The notes under the pieces are model-generated. The model had not been told where the DNA came from, did no database searches, and was given only the letters and a program-made list of their open reading frames with translations. Made by a program: the position numbers and the translations under genes. 64,000 nt of DNA from Cutaneotrichosporon cavernicola (Eukaryota > Basidiomycota > Tremellomycetes > Trichosporonales > Trichosporonaceae), in contig NC_083399.1 of the NCBI RefSeq assembly GCF_030864355.1, positions 496,001-560,000 of the forward strand, in the 5' to 3' direction. The stretch's first letter is position 1. Each line of letters opens with the position of its first letter. This document shows, one piece after another, positions 29,687 through 40,560 of the stretch.

Positions 29687-30972
29687 CTACTTGCCCTTTG
29701 CGATGTCCTTGGCCTTGGCAGCAATGTCCTCCGTGGCCGTCTTGCCCTCGTCTGCCTTCTTCTTTGCGTCCTTGAGGACCTCGTCAAAGAGCTTGCCTAG
29801 GGGTGGTGAGACGGACGAGACCTGATCGACAACAGTCTCGACGTCGACCGGGATCCATTTGGCAGTAGTGACAAGGGCGACCTCGACCTGGCGAGCCCAC
29901 TCTTCGGCACTGTCAATAGAGTCGACCGCCGTGGCGCGGATGTAACCCTCGATAGTGTCGGCGGGCAAGCCAGCCTCCTTTGCCGTCTTGCGAATCTGGT
30001 CGACAAGCTTGTTGATATCCTCTGGTGCCGTCTCCTTGATACCTTCGACGAAGGCGTCGCCGACACTCTTGCCGTCCTTACTAGCCTTTTCCACCTTGTG
30101 GTAGACCTTTTCGGCGGCCTTGTTGAGGTCGGCTAGGCGTTTCTCACCGAGTTTCTTGACATCGGCAACGTACTTGTCAAAGTCGTCCATGGTCGGCACC
30201 TTGCCAACGAGGACCTTGACCCATTTCTGGTACTCTTCCGGAAGTTCCTTTGTGAGGTCCTGTGACAACTTTTTCCAATCGACGTTGCCAACCTTGCCTC
30301 CAGCCTTGTCGAGGGCAGCCTGTACCTTGTCGACTACAGAATTCACATCGTCGTTGCCGAGCTTCTTGAGTGATTTCAGAGTACTCTGCATATCGGCGTC
30401 CTTGAGTTTACTCAAGATACCTCCAAAGTCGCCCGACTTGATTTGATCCGAGAATTGCTGGTAGAGGACAAAAGCTCCGCCGGGGAGAAGTGACTCGAGG
30501 ACGCCATCAAACGCATCTCCAGGAGAGACGGGGAGGTCGACTTGTTCGCCAGCCTTTTCAACAACGTCTTTGGCCTTGGACGTGGCCTCCTTGGCCTTGG
30601 ACTTGGCCTGCTCGACCGTCTCCTGTGCAGTTTCCATTGTGTTATTGATTTTTGACGCGACGTCTCGAATTGGCTTGATGTAAAAGTATCCGCCGATCGC
30701 AATCAGGGCGAGAGCGCCCAGTACAACGCCCTGGCCGGCAGCGCCACCGCCCATGTTCTCACTCGAGTACGTGCGGAAAGCGAAAGCATGACGCCCAGTC
30801 TTGGTCTTGACCGGGGTCACGCGGGCGGGCGCGTGTGCGTGGAACGCAGCGCGCGACGGGACGAGTGGGCGCTGGAGTCAGCCCATACGCTCCATTCATG
30901 TTCTGGTCGCCTGGATGTCAAACTCACGGGCGGGACGCGGGCCGCGTTACGAAGGACAGTTGGGCGCATCAT
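29687..30972 (-). CDS. Unrecognised mitochondrial protein with amphipathic-helix repeats
   Basis: Exons 30972-30928 and 30871-29687 encode 409 aa; the intron is 56 nt. The first 50 residues (MMRPTVLRNAARVPP, then RPLVPSRAAFHAHAPARV) are rich in Arg, Ala and hydroxylated residues without acids, a typical mitochondrial presequence; the possible cleavage region is near AFRTYSSE. One hydrophobic segment follows (GVVLGALALIAIGGYFYI), then a long Lys/Ala/Asp/Val-rich helical region with 11-residue-like periodicity (AQETVEQAKSKAKEATSKAK, LEA/apolipoprotein-like), ending in AAKAKDIAKGK. I do not recognise a family. An inner-membrane protein with its helical part in the intermembrane space or matrix is inferred. 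Several in-phase ATGs exist; the first pair (MM) gives the presequence. Confidence 0.75.
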
Positions 30973-31077
30973 ATTGAATGTGAGGAGATGAGAGTGATGG
31001 GAGTGAGAGAGCAGTCTGGTTCGGTGATACCTTTAATGCGGGCTGGTTGTCACCAAACTAGCAACTAGCAGGGGTTG

Positions 31078-31085
31078 TGACGTCA
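31078..31085. promoter_or_regulatory. CRE palindrome TGACGTCA upstream of the mitochondrial protein gene
   Basis: Perfect ATF/CREB-type octamer 106 bp before the minus-strand ATG at 30972, with a second near-match TGACGTCG at about 31109. bZIP binding is inferred from the motif. Confidence 0.35.
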
Positions 31086-32260
31086 GCCGTGGGCAGCACG
31101 CTTGCTATGACGTCGTGCAAGTCCGGTCGCTCCAACGGACTCTTTCCACCCCCTCCGCGGGCTGGGGCTGGGCAGCTTGCATCGACATTGACATCAATAT
31201 CGACGTAATGCCAAGTCGGGACTGGATTTTCACAATGACATGCTGGCGAGGTGGTGAGTCATTGCACATGAGTGGGGGTGATGGAAAAGCATGTCTGTGT
31301 TGCTGACGTCCAGTGTCTATCAACCCAAGCTCCCATTAATGCGACACTGGCACTGCATACACTCAACCAACTCTCAGTTCTCGTGGTCAGGCTGAAACGC
31401 GCTCCGAGCCACAGCCAAAAGGCCGCTCCACCGCTCCACCAGCATGTTCAGCAACATGTCGCCGCATCTTGGATGTGCCCCAAGGGTGCCAGGGTGCCAG
31501 GGGGCCAGGGGGCCAAGTGACCGAGACGGCATCAACGAGCCTCTCGTCCGTCCGATATCAGGTCCCGGAGGAGAGGGTCTATGCGCGAGGCGGGATTGAG
31601 GCTTGAGGCCAGGCTTGAGGCGCTCGCACCCCGTGTGCTGTCAGGCTGATTATGATTCGGCGCCACGGCCAAGCCACATCCAAGTCCAAGTCCAGTCGCT
31701 TGGCCGATACCACATAAGCACGGAGGGAAAAACCCCATCCTGACTTGGCCATGAGAGCAGACCTTTCCTCCAACTCGTCGCTTGTGCACCCTGGAAGCTA
31801 ATCTTGGAATGGGGAATGGCAGACAAAGTGGGTGCGTGGTGCGAATGTGCCAAACAAAGACTCCAACTTGCAACCCCCCAACCAACTTTGTCGTCGCATC
31901 CAAGGGCTGCGAGCGCCACTTTCGTCAGTACCGGAGATTCCCAAAGCTCTTATCTAAAACTCTAACGAATGCATCCAACCCATGCATGCCTCTAACGCAT
32001 GCATCAAATCGACAATTATGGGTCTGTACAAGATGGCATCCAGGATCCGACAATTGGCTAGCCATAGAGATTGGGTACGGTTTGGAGGGGGTATGGACTC
32101 GGCGCGGGTGGCAGGCAGAGCAGGATGGTGTACGAGACATGTGCTGGGGAGTGGATTGATTAGTTCCGGAGGGTGGTGTGTGCTCAACACAGGGCGAGAT
32201 GGTAGCAATTGCGACACAGGGGCCTTGTCCTGCGATCTGGGGTATCGGGTCTTGGTGACA

Positions 32261-32350
32261 GAGTACGTGGGGGTGCGTGGGGGTGCGTGGAGGTGCATAG
32301 AGGAGCGTGGAGGTGCGTAGAGGTGCGTGGATGTGCGTGGAGGTGCGTGG
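32261..32350. repeat. 10-bp minisatellite, nine units (AGGTGCGTGG)
   Basis: Nine consecutive units of exactly 10 bp with consensus AGGTGCGTGG and one or two changes in some units. Ten is not a multiple of three, so it is unlikely to be coding. It lies 103 bp beyond the bHLH stop codon. Confidence 0.92.
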
Positions 32351-32373
32351 TGGAAAGACATGGTCCGGTCCGT

Positions 32374-32409
32374 TTCGATCCGTTCGATTCGTTCGATCCG
32401 TTCGATCCG
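32374..32409. repeat. 9-bp minisatellite, four units (TTCGATCCG)
   Basis: Four head-to-tail 9-bp units (one with T for C) immediately after the 10-bp array and 44 bp from the bHLH stop; probably in its 3' untranslated region. Confidence 0.9.
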
Positions 32410-32452
32410 TTTTGTTCATTTGATGGTGTGGTGAGGGCTGATGGATATCGGC

Positions 32453-34054
32453 CTACTGGCGCGAGCTGTAGTACACTCCGCCTCTGCTACTAGTGTTCGG
32501 CGCCGTGTTGTGGGGGTTCGGACCGCGCTCGCTAGGACTCGGGATGTGTTGGCTGACAAGGAGGTTGTTGGCGCTAGGTGTAAGCGCGCCCAACAGCGAG
32601 AAACATACCGCCTCAGCTCGATGACCTCATCCGAAAGACGTCGATTCTCCACTAAGAGCCGATTCCTCTCCTCCATCAGAACGTTGTGCGACGACTTGAG
32701 GGTGTCGATATGCTGCACGGCTTCCATCAGCCTTTTAAATTTTTTCTCTCTTTTTTTTTTATCACAAACTCACCTCTGTCGAGGATGACTTGCTTGGAAC
32801 CCTTCTGGCTGGTAATCGGGAGAATGACTCGAAGACGCTCAAACCCATCCTTGAGTACATTGCGCCGCTTCTGCCACATCAGCCGCTGTTTCTGCTATAA
32901 ACTTGTGTGCCCTGCCGCGCGCTCACCTGCTCGCTCTGGATGCGACTGAGCCGACCTGCCTCGGCCTTGGCTTCGCGGCTCAGGCCTGAACGACCTCCAC
33001 CTCTGCCATCAGACACAGCCGGTCCGACCTGCACTCACCTCTGTGATCCAGAGATGTCGAACCCGCCGCGGTCGTCGTCACTGTTCATGTCGTCGTCACT
33101 GTCATCATCGTCGCCCTCCTCCTTGCTCTTGACGGTCCGCCCCTGCATTCGACGGTGGGAAGTTCGAGACCGCCGAGAGGTGAGTTCGCGCGGATTGGCG
33201 CACGCCATTCCGGGGAGTTGGGACGGGGCGTGCTTGGGAGGCGAGTAACCCATGCTCGACATGTCTGACATGGTGCTCCCAAAGCTGCTGAGTGGGCTGT
33301 TCATCCCGCTGGCGATGGAGCCGCCCATCGAGCTAGACCCCGAGCCGGCTGAAGGCTGCGCCGCGTGTCCGAGTGCGCCATACGATTCCTGCATCGACGT
33401 CACGAACGACGGCATGCTCATCATGTTATGCGACACGAAGAGGGACGGCGGGGACGACGAGTGAGGAACTGCCATCAGAAGGTGCCTGACAAGGTAAAAC
33501 TCACCGCGGTAAGGGTGGTAGCCATACTGGTGGGGCGAAGGGGCATTCGGTGGGGCAGGTTGTGTTGGCTGGGTGGTTGCATACGCGAACGGGTTGGTGG
33601 TAAACTCCTTGTTGTAGAGCATGCTGCTGGGTAGAGGCTGAAGCTCGTAAGGGGCCAGTATGCCTTCGAGTCAGTCAAGGATCGAGAGGAAACAGAGAAA
33701 CCCACGGGAGACTTCGTGGCCGTGTGCTGCCTGTTCAGAAACGCGGCCTGGTGGTTGCCTGTTAAACGCAGCTTCGTCGCTCGCTCCCACGCCCGACTCG
33801 TCCTGCTGCTGCATGCCTGGAGCGTGTCAGCAAATATACAGTATGCCTGTGTGTTTGGTTGGATGTTGGCAGTGCGACATGTGAGGGTTGAGCCTATAGT
33901 ATGTCACATGCACGCGGCACACACCTTCTCTGCTCATGTCGACAGATGCCCTCGACCTTGAGCCAAACGCAGCCCGGCGAGAGGATGTTGAGGATGATGA
34001 AGAACAAGAAGAAGAAGAAGCAGTGTTAGGAGAATGGGGAGTGACGCGCGGCAT
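32453..34054 (-). CDS. Basic helix-loop-helix transcription factor
   Basis: Eight exons on the minus strand (34054-33925, 33816-33706, 33663-33505, 33468-33039, 33002-32927, 32870-32774, 32720-32609, 32573-32453) encode 411 aa. The basic region ends in RIQSEQKRRNVLKDGF across an intron, helix 1 and loop follow (ERLRVILPITSQKGSK), and helix 2 (VILDRAVQHIDTLKSS) runs into a leucine-zipper-like coil (ERNRLLVENRRLSDEV). The Glu-x2-Arg-Arg pattern suggests E-box (CACGTG-type) binding. The N-terminal 300 residues are Ser/Gln/Pro-rich with an SKEEGDDDDSDDDMNSDDD acidic patch. Introns are 35-108 nt. The 5' end is the least certain part: the frame stays open upstream of ATG 34054 and 2.9 kb of gene-poor DNA follows, so further 5' exons are possible. 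If the last intron is retained, a different C-terminus ending at 32416 results. Confidence 0.82.
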
Positions 34055-35277
34055 AATGCCGAGTTGATGAACTTTGGAGGAAACCGACGCGCGGCGACCA
34101 CCTCCGTGCGGCCGCAAAACAGTGGAAAACAGGCCTCTGAGCCGAGGTCGACGCGACTTGCCGTCCTCGAGTCGGTCACCACACCAAAGGGGCGGTCAAG
34201 GCGAGGGGCGAGACTTTGAGGCGTTCCTTCAAACAGAAGGGGAGGGAGGATGGAGTGTCGGCCAGCGACAGCGTGTTGTAGAGTACAAGAAGACAGGCAA
34301 CGAAGAGCTAGGCAATGTGACTTGGTCAAACGAGCTCGCCCGCCCCAATGGTGGCGCTGGTGGAGGGGGGACGGAGGCACACAACAAGCCACACCAGGAC
34401 GCCCCCAGTATTGTCTGTGCGGAAGTGACGCCAAAGGATGCGGAAGATTCCCAAGGTGAGGTGGTTGTAAGCTGGAAGGGGAAATTGGAGAAGGAGAGGA
34501 CTAGCAGTCGACGACGCTGATGTTCGACGTTGTTCTTGCAAGCTCGCCGAAAGTGGGCAGGTGAACAAAGACGAAGGGGACAGAGGGAGGGATTGGAGAA
34601 CAGTGCTTTAACTTTGGCCGATTTCCCGAGCCGTGATCATCCAGAGAAGCAGAGTCACCAGTTGGTCCCCGCCTTGATGATCAGAAACTTGGTCACCGGG
34701 TGGTCATGGGGTTGGAATGAGGAGTTTCCTTGTGGGCCGGAAGAAGCACCAGACTCGATATGTGGACTTTGCACAGTACCCACTGACCCAGTAGGCGACT
34801 TTGATCTAAACCTTGATGATTTCCTGAGACGCCGCCTAGCCCTATCAGTTGGGAGTAAGTCGCTCACGCTATCAGTCCTTTTGCGGGGACCACCAAACCT
34901 TCTTGGCACAACGGACCTTTGCTCACTTGATATTGGGGGACCAACAGGGTGAATGTTGCAGGGCTTTAGTCGAGGCGAATAAGGGCAACGGCAGCACCGC
35001 CACATTGTGACTGCATGGCACATGCTTCCTGTGGCGCGTACCTCACCTCGAGTGGTACGATGCGTTGTTTTAGAAGCGGCGTAGTGGTGGCGAGTGAGCG
35101 GCTCAACCCTTGCGGTGTGGTTTCGCCGCACAACGAGGAAGGTTGTGGTGCGAGTTGTGACCGGAGTCAGAATGACAAGGTGAGTGTGTAACATGAGGCG
35201 GAGGCTTATTCTTGTTCTTGTAAGTGGTGTAAAGTGAAGTAGTAGGAGGGACTGATTGATCATGAATGTGGTTCCAA

Positions 35278-35307
35278 GATGATGATGATGATGATGATGA
35301 TGATGAT
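35278..35307. repeat. (GAT)10 microsatellite
   Basis: Ten uninterrupted GAT triplets in the gene-poor region. Confidence 0.95.
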
Positions 35308-36676
35308 CTAAGAGTGAGTGATGATCTAGTAGAACAATGCAAGGTTGATTGAGAATGGGACATTGTGATGATGGATGAGTGTGTCAACGAGTGATGGCGA
35401 TTGTGATTGATATTGTGATTGTGATTGTGATGTAGAGTGTTAGTCTTTCAGCTTTCAGTTTGATACGAGTGATGGAAAATGTCAAGTCAAGAGTCATGTT
35501 GTGTTGGTAAGGGAAGGTGGATTGCTGAATGTACGATGGCCCCTCACTTGTCACTTTGATCCTTCTGATGGTTTGTTACTACATCTGGATAAAGGCAGTG
35601 TCATGGATCGACAAGCAAGGTCATCTTTCTGCAAGCCATTGGTCGTGCATGCACTCACCCCTCCTTTGACTGTACTCACTAGTCATATTCCTACCTACAC
35701 CATGAGCCATCATGCTAAAAGTCGACTGCTATGCATTGATGCATTAGGGATTACGGTATTGTCGGCGATGACGGCCGTTCCAAACCATTGTCGGCGGCAT
35801 CCGATGGCCGATCTCCGACGATTCAACAACGCGTTGCGTTGACGCAGGGTTAACTCTTTGGGGTTCTGTTTACATGGCAAACTGCCAGCTGAACCCAACT
35901 GCGCTCTGCGCTGCGGGTAACAACAATACAAAGCAGGTGTTGAATGATTCAGCCTAGAGTGCATGTACAATCAATCACACAGTCTTCCTACTTTATACCA
36001 GATCATTAGACAAGGCGGTTGACAGCAGCTTGATCGTATGTCCTGTACATATGCATCATCTCTCTGTCATGTTGATGTGATCAAGCCTGCAAACTGTCTT
36101 CCGATCCGATGGCAATGTTACCAAGCATTCATTGTAAAGTGTGATGTGATGGTCGGATTACGGTCATTTGATGCCCGCGGGGTTGGCGTTGCGTTCGTTG
36201 GTGGTTGTGTTGGCCGGTTGACCAATTGACCGGTGTCTCGGGTCCTCGGGCGGCTTCAGACCGGTTGCCACAATGTGCCACAGCCTCGATGGGCGCTCAA
36301 CTGAAACTTGCACCATCCACCAAACTACCAGCAATGCTACAAGGGGGGTACACGAGTAGTGCCTACGGGGTCTTGAGAGGTTGCAAGAAAAAGACAAAGT
36401 ATCGGACTTGTTCGGCTGGTGCCTTGTAAATGACCTTGGGAGGTTTATCGGCCATTGACCGCCGAAAGAGAGTAAAACGGCCATTCACCCCACGTCATTC
36501 ACCCGATTTGTCTGGATAGAGCCTCTTAGCAAATAGGAATCCTCGCTTTGCTAAACCATGACAGTTCTAGCCACTAAGGAGACAGAAACAACGACACCAA
36601 AGAGATGCAAGGACAGTCTGCTTGCTTTGGTTGTGGAGCCATCTTTGAACCTATCCCACCCCGTGGTTTGGTTTGT

Positions 36677-36681
36677 ATTGG
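36677..36681 (-). promoter_or_regulatory. CCAAT box (inverted, ATTGG) upstream of aconitase
   Basis: ATTGG about 250 bp before the aconitase ATG, with a second CCAAT at 36222-36226 inside paired TTGACC repeats. Aconitase genes are HAP-complex/HapX targets under iron control in several fungi; applying that here is inference. Confidence 0.3.
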
Positions 36682-36929
36682 GACAGATTGACTGGGTTAT
36701 TCAAAGCACACAGACCTTTCAACTGGCCCCACCCCACTCACTTCCTTCATTAGTAGTTCAGACCTTCCCACTCATCGCTTTTCTTCCTTCTTCATCTCAC
36801 ATCTCTTTGCAACAGAGACAAGACAAAAAAACGGCAAGGGCTTTTCATTAGGTCACTAGCCAAAGCGCACTTGTTGCAGAGCACGACTACACTACTCCCC
36901 ACTCTCCCACCTTCATTGCTGCCAACAAT

Positions 36930-39812
36930 ATGATCACTCCTCGTCTCTCTTCGGCGTCGTCGCTCCTCCGCGGCGTTCGCACCTACGCGTCCGTCCAGGG
37001 CAACATTGGCGCTACCCAGGTGCCCATGTCCAACCTCGAGAAGGGCAAGTTCATCAACTACCAGCGCATTGAGGACAACCTCCAGATTGTCCGCAACCGG
37101 TGAGTTTTGCTTTGAGCCCTTGCGAAATGAGATGTGTCCACAACCCAAAAGGCCAACCTCCATTGTCACATGATGCTTCTCATCGTTGCGCCGACTGCGG
37201 ACACTGGCCGTTGCGTATCATGTTGGCCATGGTCGACAAGGAGCTTGCGGCACAGTCAAGGGGTGGGAGAGAAGGGGGAGAGCCTGGCGCAAGGTCAGAT
37301 GAGCATCATAGCCACAAACGCCGAGGGAAGGGGCCGGGAATGGAATCCAACATGTAGGATTCCAACCCCGGTCAACCTCATCCAAAATACCCGCCCTCTC
37401 CTCGTGACCACGTCCCCCCACGTATCACGCATCACTCAACACCGACGTAGTTCAAATCAACTTGTTGCTGACATGGTTCCAGCCTCAACGCCCCCCTCAC
37501 CCTCGCCGAGAAGATCGTCTACGGTCACCTCGACGACCCGCACCACCAGGAGATTGCCCGTGGCGCGTCGTACCTCAAGCTGCGCCCCGACGTGAGTAGT
37601 TGCTTTTTTCTTCTTCTTGTCTCTCGCTAACTATGCTTAGCGTGTTGCCTGCCAGGATGCCACCGCCCAGATGGCCATCCTCCAGTTCATGTCGGCTGGC
37701 CTCCCCCAGACCGCCGTCCCCACCTCGGTCCACTGCGACCACCTTATCCAGGCCCAGGTCTCTGGTGTCCCCGACCTTAAGCGCGCTATCGACATGAACA
37801 AGGAGGTCTACGACTTCCTTGCCACTGCCTGCGCCAAGTACGGCATCGGCTTCTGGAAGCCGGGATCTGGTATCATCCACCAGATCATCCTTGAGAACTA
37901 CGCCATCCCGGGTCTCATGATGATCGGTACCGACTCGCACACCCCCAACGCTGGTGGTCTCGGCATGGTTGCCTGCGGTGTCGGTGGTGCCGACGCCGTC
38001 GACGTCATGGCCGGCATCCCTTGGGAGCTCAAGTGCCCCAAGGTCATTGGCGTTAACCTCACCGGCAAGATGTCGGGCTGGACTACCCCCAAGGACGTTA
38101 TCCTCAAGGTCGCTGGTATCCTCACCGTCAAGGGTGGCACTGGCGCCATCATCGAGTACACCGGCCCCGGTGTCGATAACCTCTCGTGCACTGGTATGGC
38201 TACCATCTGCAACATGGGTGCCGAGATTGGTGCCACCACCTCGCTCTTCCCCTACAACGAGCGCATGGCCGACTACCTCCGTGCCACCAACCGTGGCCAG
38301 GCCGCCGAGTACGCCAACGCCTTCAAGCACAACCTCACCCCCGACGCCGGCGCCGAGTACGACCAGCACATTACCATCAACCTTGACGAGCTCGAGCCCC
38401 ACATCAACGGCCCCTTCACCCCCGACCTCGCCACCCCCATCTCCAAGTTCGCCGAGGCTGTCAAGGCCAACGGCTGGCCCGAGGAGCTCAAGGTCGGCCT
38501 CATCGGTTCGTGCACCAACTCGTCGTACGAGGACATGTCTCGCTCGGCCTCGATTGCCGACGAGGCTGCCGCCCACGGCCTCAAGGCCAAGTCGCTCTTC
38601 ACCATCACCCCCGGTTCGGAGCAGGTTCGCGCCACCATTGCCCGTGACGGCTTTGTCGACACCTTTGAGGGTGTCGGCGGTGTTGTTCTTGCCAACGCCT
38701 GTGGCCCCTGCATTGGCCAGTGGGACCGCCAGGACGTGAAGAAGGGCGAGAAGAACTCGATCATCACCTCGTACAACCGTAACTTCACCGGCCGTAACGA
38801 CGCCAACCCCGCTACTCACGCCTTTGTCGCCTCGCCCGACCTTGTCACCGCCATGGTCTTTGCCGGTGACCTCACCTTCAACCCCATGACCGACTCGCTC
38901 AAGGGCGCCGACGGCAAGGAGTTCAAGTTTGCTGAGCCCCGTGGCCTCGAGCTTCCCCCCAAGGGCTACGACCCGGGAGAGAACACCTTCCAGGCTCCCC
39001 CCGCCGACGGCTCGCAGGTCAACGTCGCTGTCTCGCCCACTTCGGACCGTCTCCAGGTCCTCAAGCCCTTCACCGCCTGGGACGGCAAGGACATTGTCGA
39101 CGCCCCCGTCCTCATCAAGGCTCAGGGCAAGTGCACCACCGACCACATCTCTGCTGGTGGCCCTTGGCTCAAGTACCGTGGGTGAGTAAGAACAAGCTCG
39201 ATGGACATCGGCAAATTCAAATACCCGACTTTGTACCTGACTGACTCCCAGGCACCTCGAGAACATCTCGCAGAACTGCCTGATTGGCGCCATCAACGCC
39301 GACAACGGCGAGGCCAACAAGGTTCTCAACCAGATGACCGGCGAGTTTGGCGCCGTCCCCACTGTCGGCGCTGCCTACCGTGACGCTGGCATCCCATGGG
39401 TTGTTGTCGGTGACGAGAACTGTGAGCATTCTTTGTGGCTGGACTTTGCTAACAGACAGACGGTGAGGGTTCGTCGCGTGAGCACGCCGCTCTTGAGCCC
39501 CGTTTCCTCGGTGGCCGTGCCGTTATTGTCCGCTCGTTCGCCCGTATCCACGAGACCAACCTCAAGAAGCAGGGTATGCTTCCCCTCTGGTTCAAGGACC
39601 CCAAGGACTACGACCTCATCTCGGGCTCTGACAAGCTCTCGATTGTTGGCCTCGCCGACTTCAAGCCCGGGCAGGAGATCACCGTCAAGGGCAAGCGCGC
39701 CGACGGCTCGGAGTACTCGTTCCAGACCACCAACACCATCAACGAGGGTCAGTGGGCTTGGTTCGAGGCCGGCTCGGCTCTCAACAAGATGAAGAAGGAC
39801 GCCGGCAACTAA
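36930..39812 (+). CDS. ACO1: Mitochondrial aconitate hydratase
   Basis: Five exons (36930-37099, 37483-37591, 37641-39181, 39252-39421, 39460-39812) encode 780 aa, the normal length. Aconitase isomerises citrate to isocitrate in the TCA cycle using a [4Fe-4S] cluster. The presequence [20 protein letters not shown] precedes the mature start [20 protein letters not shown]. Cluster cysteines are in [11 protein letters not shown] and ACGPCIGQW; substrate-binding stretches [20 protein letters not shown] and [20 protein letters not shown] (across intron 4) are intact. Codon use is strongly biased to C-ending codons compared with its neighbours, as expected of a highly expressed gene. Intron 1 is 383 nt and holds a strong stem-loop; the others are 38-70 nt. 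Confidence 0.97.
37100..37482 (+). other. Long (383 nt) first intron of aconitase with a 13-bp stem-loop
   Basis: GTGAGT donor, CTGAC branch-like site and CCAG acceptor. At 37334-37371 the arms CCGGG+TGGAATCC and GGATTCCA+CCCGG pair with a 2x2 internal loop and an 8-nt terminal loop. Confidence 0.75.
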
Positions 39813-40560
39813 TCTAACCAACGGTGTTCCATAGTGATGTAGTGATATGCAGTCGGATCCAGGCATTGGGGCAGTAGGATGACATGGAGTACGGAATCAA
39901 ATTCCTTTAGCACAAGTCTGCACGGTTGAACGCGACGAGCACATGCGAGCGACGACCCGACGACCCAACTGTCTGCTAGACATCTGCAGCTGACACAGAC
40001 GCCGGGCATGCGCACGCGGTCCCACTCGGACCCACTCCCTTGCTGTATCGACGGTCCGTCGGTCGTCAGTCCGAGCTATAATCCCCATCCAAGCCTCTAC
40101 GCTGCCCTACGCTGCCAACTGTCAAGAACCAGATCACATTGCACCACCATACCTCGTTCTAGAAAATACGACAAGCCTAGACGTCAGCGCAGTCCAAATG
40201 AAGCGCCAAAAAGGAAATATCAGATTGTCCAGTGAGAACATCGGCCACACGCCCGCAGTACACGACTGGCGGTTGGTGCGGCCTGAGTCAAGAGGTGCCA
40301 ATGGGGAGGATCCTCCACTCTTCATATATGCGACACGGAGCGAGACTCACCTTGGTATCAGAGAATGGGAGGATGGTTGATGTACAAATGTCAATGTCAA
40401 GATGTACCAGTCTCCTTTTCAACATTTTTCCGCCAGTGTTGGAGCTTATCACTCACAGAAGTCCACGTCACTAGGTGTTTTTGTGAGTCTCTAGTCTTTG
40501 TACAGTTGTCCATCTCCATCACCCTTCCAAAACAAACCACCCCCCCCCCCCCCCCCCAAC
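39813..40560. other. Intergenic region between aconitase and MRH4, ends in poly(C)
   Basis: No gene seen. It holds the aconitase 3' flank and MRH4 promoter; the last bases are an 18-nt C homopolymer. Confidence 0.5.
40540..40557 (+). repeat. Poly(C) tract, 18 nt, directly before the MRH4 start codon
   Basis: Eighteen consecutive C on the coding strand followed by AAC and the ATG at 40561. Confidence 0.9.

Larger units (their letters stand above)
30973..32452. other. Intergenic region with CRE-like site and two minisatellites
   Basis: About 1.5 kb with no convincing gene. It holds the promoter of the mitochondrial protein gene, short GGTGCCAGG/GGGGCCAGG repeats at about 31487-31515, and two adjacent minisatellites near the 3' end of the bHLH gene. 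Confidence 0.55.
34055..36929. other. 2.9-kb gene-poor region between bHLH gene and aconitase
   Basis: No gene I can support. It contains a (GAT)10 microsatellite (35278-35307), scattered (GTGATT)n-like repeats just after it (about 35397-35435), and the aconitase promoter. Base composition drops from GC-rich to more AT-rich after about 35200. It is by far the longest stretch without a gene in the window. Confidence 0.55.

Noticed and set aside
31486..31517. Short GGTGCCAGG/GGGGCCAGG tandem repeats as a possible regulatory array
   Set aside because: Only two copies of each 9-10 bp unit; not enough to distinguish from chance duplication.
32261..32350. CRISPR-like array
   Set aside because: Units are 10 bp head to tail without spacers, in a eukaryotic genome; it is a minisatellite.
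34655..35263. 202-codon minus-strand open frame in the gene-poor region
   Set aside because: No recognisable domain, Thr/His/Arg-rich composition, no suitable start context; could be an upstream bHLH exon but not supportable from sequence alone.
37334..37371. Iron-responsive element in aconitase
   Set aside because: The stem-loop lacks the CAGUGN loop and bulged C of an IRE and sits in an intron, so it cannot act as a classical mRNA IRE.
37575..39362. 595-codon open frame antisense to aconitase
   Set aside because: It is a shadow of the highly biased aconitase codons (GNC-rich third positions keep the antisense frame open); composition is Val/Gly/Asp/Leu repeats with no family resemblance.
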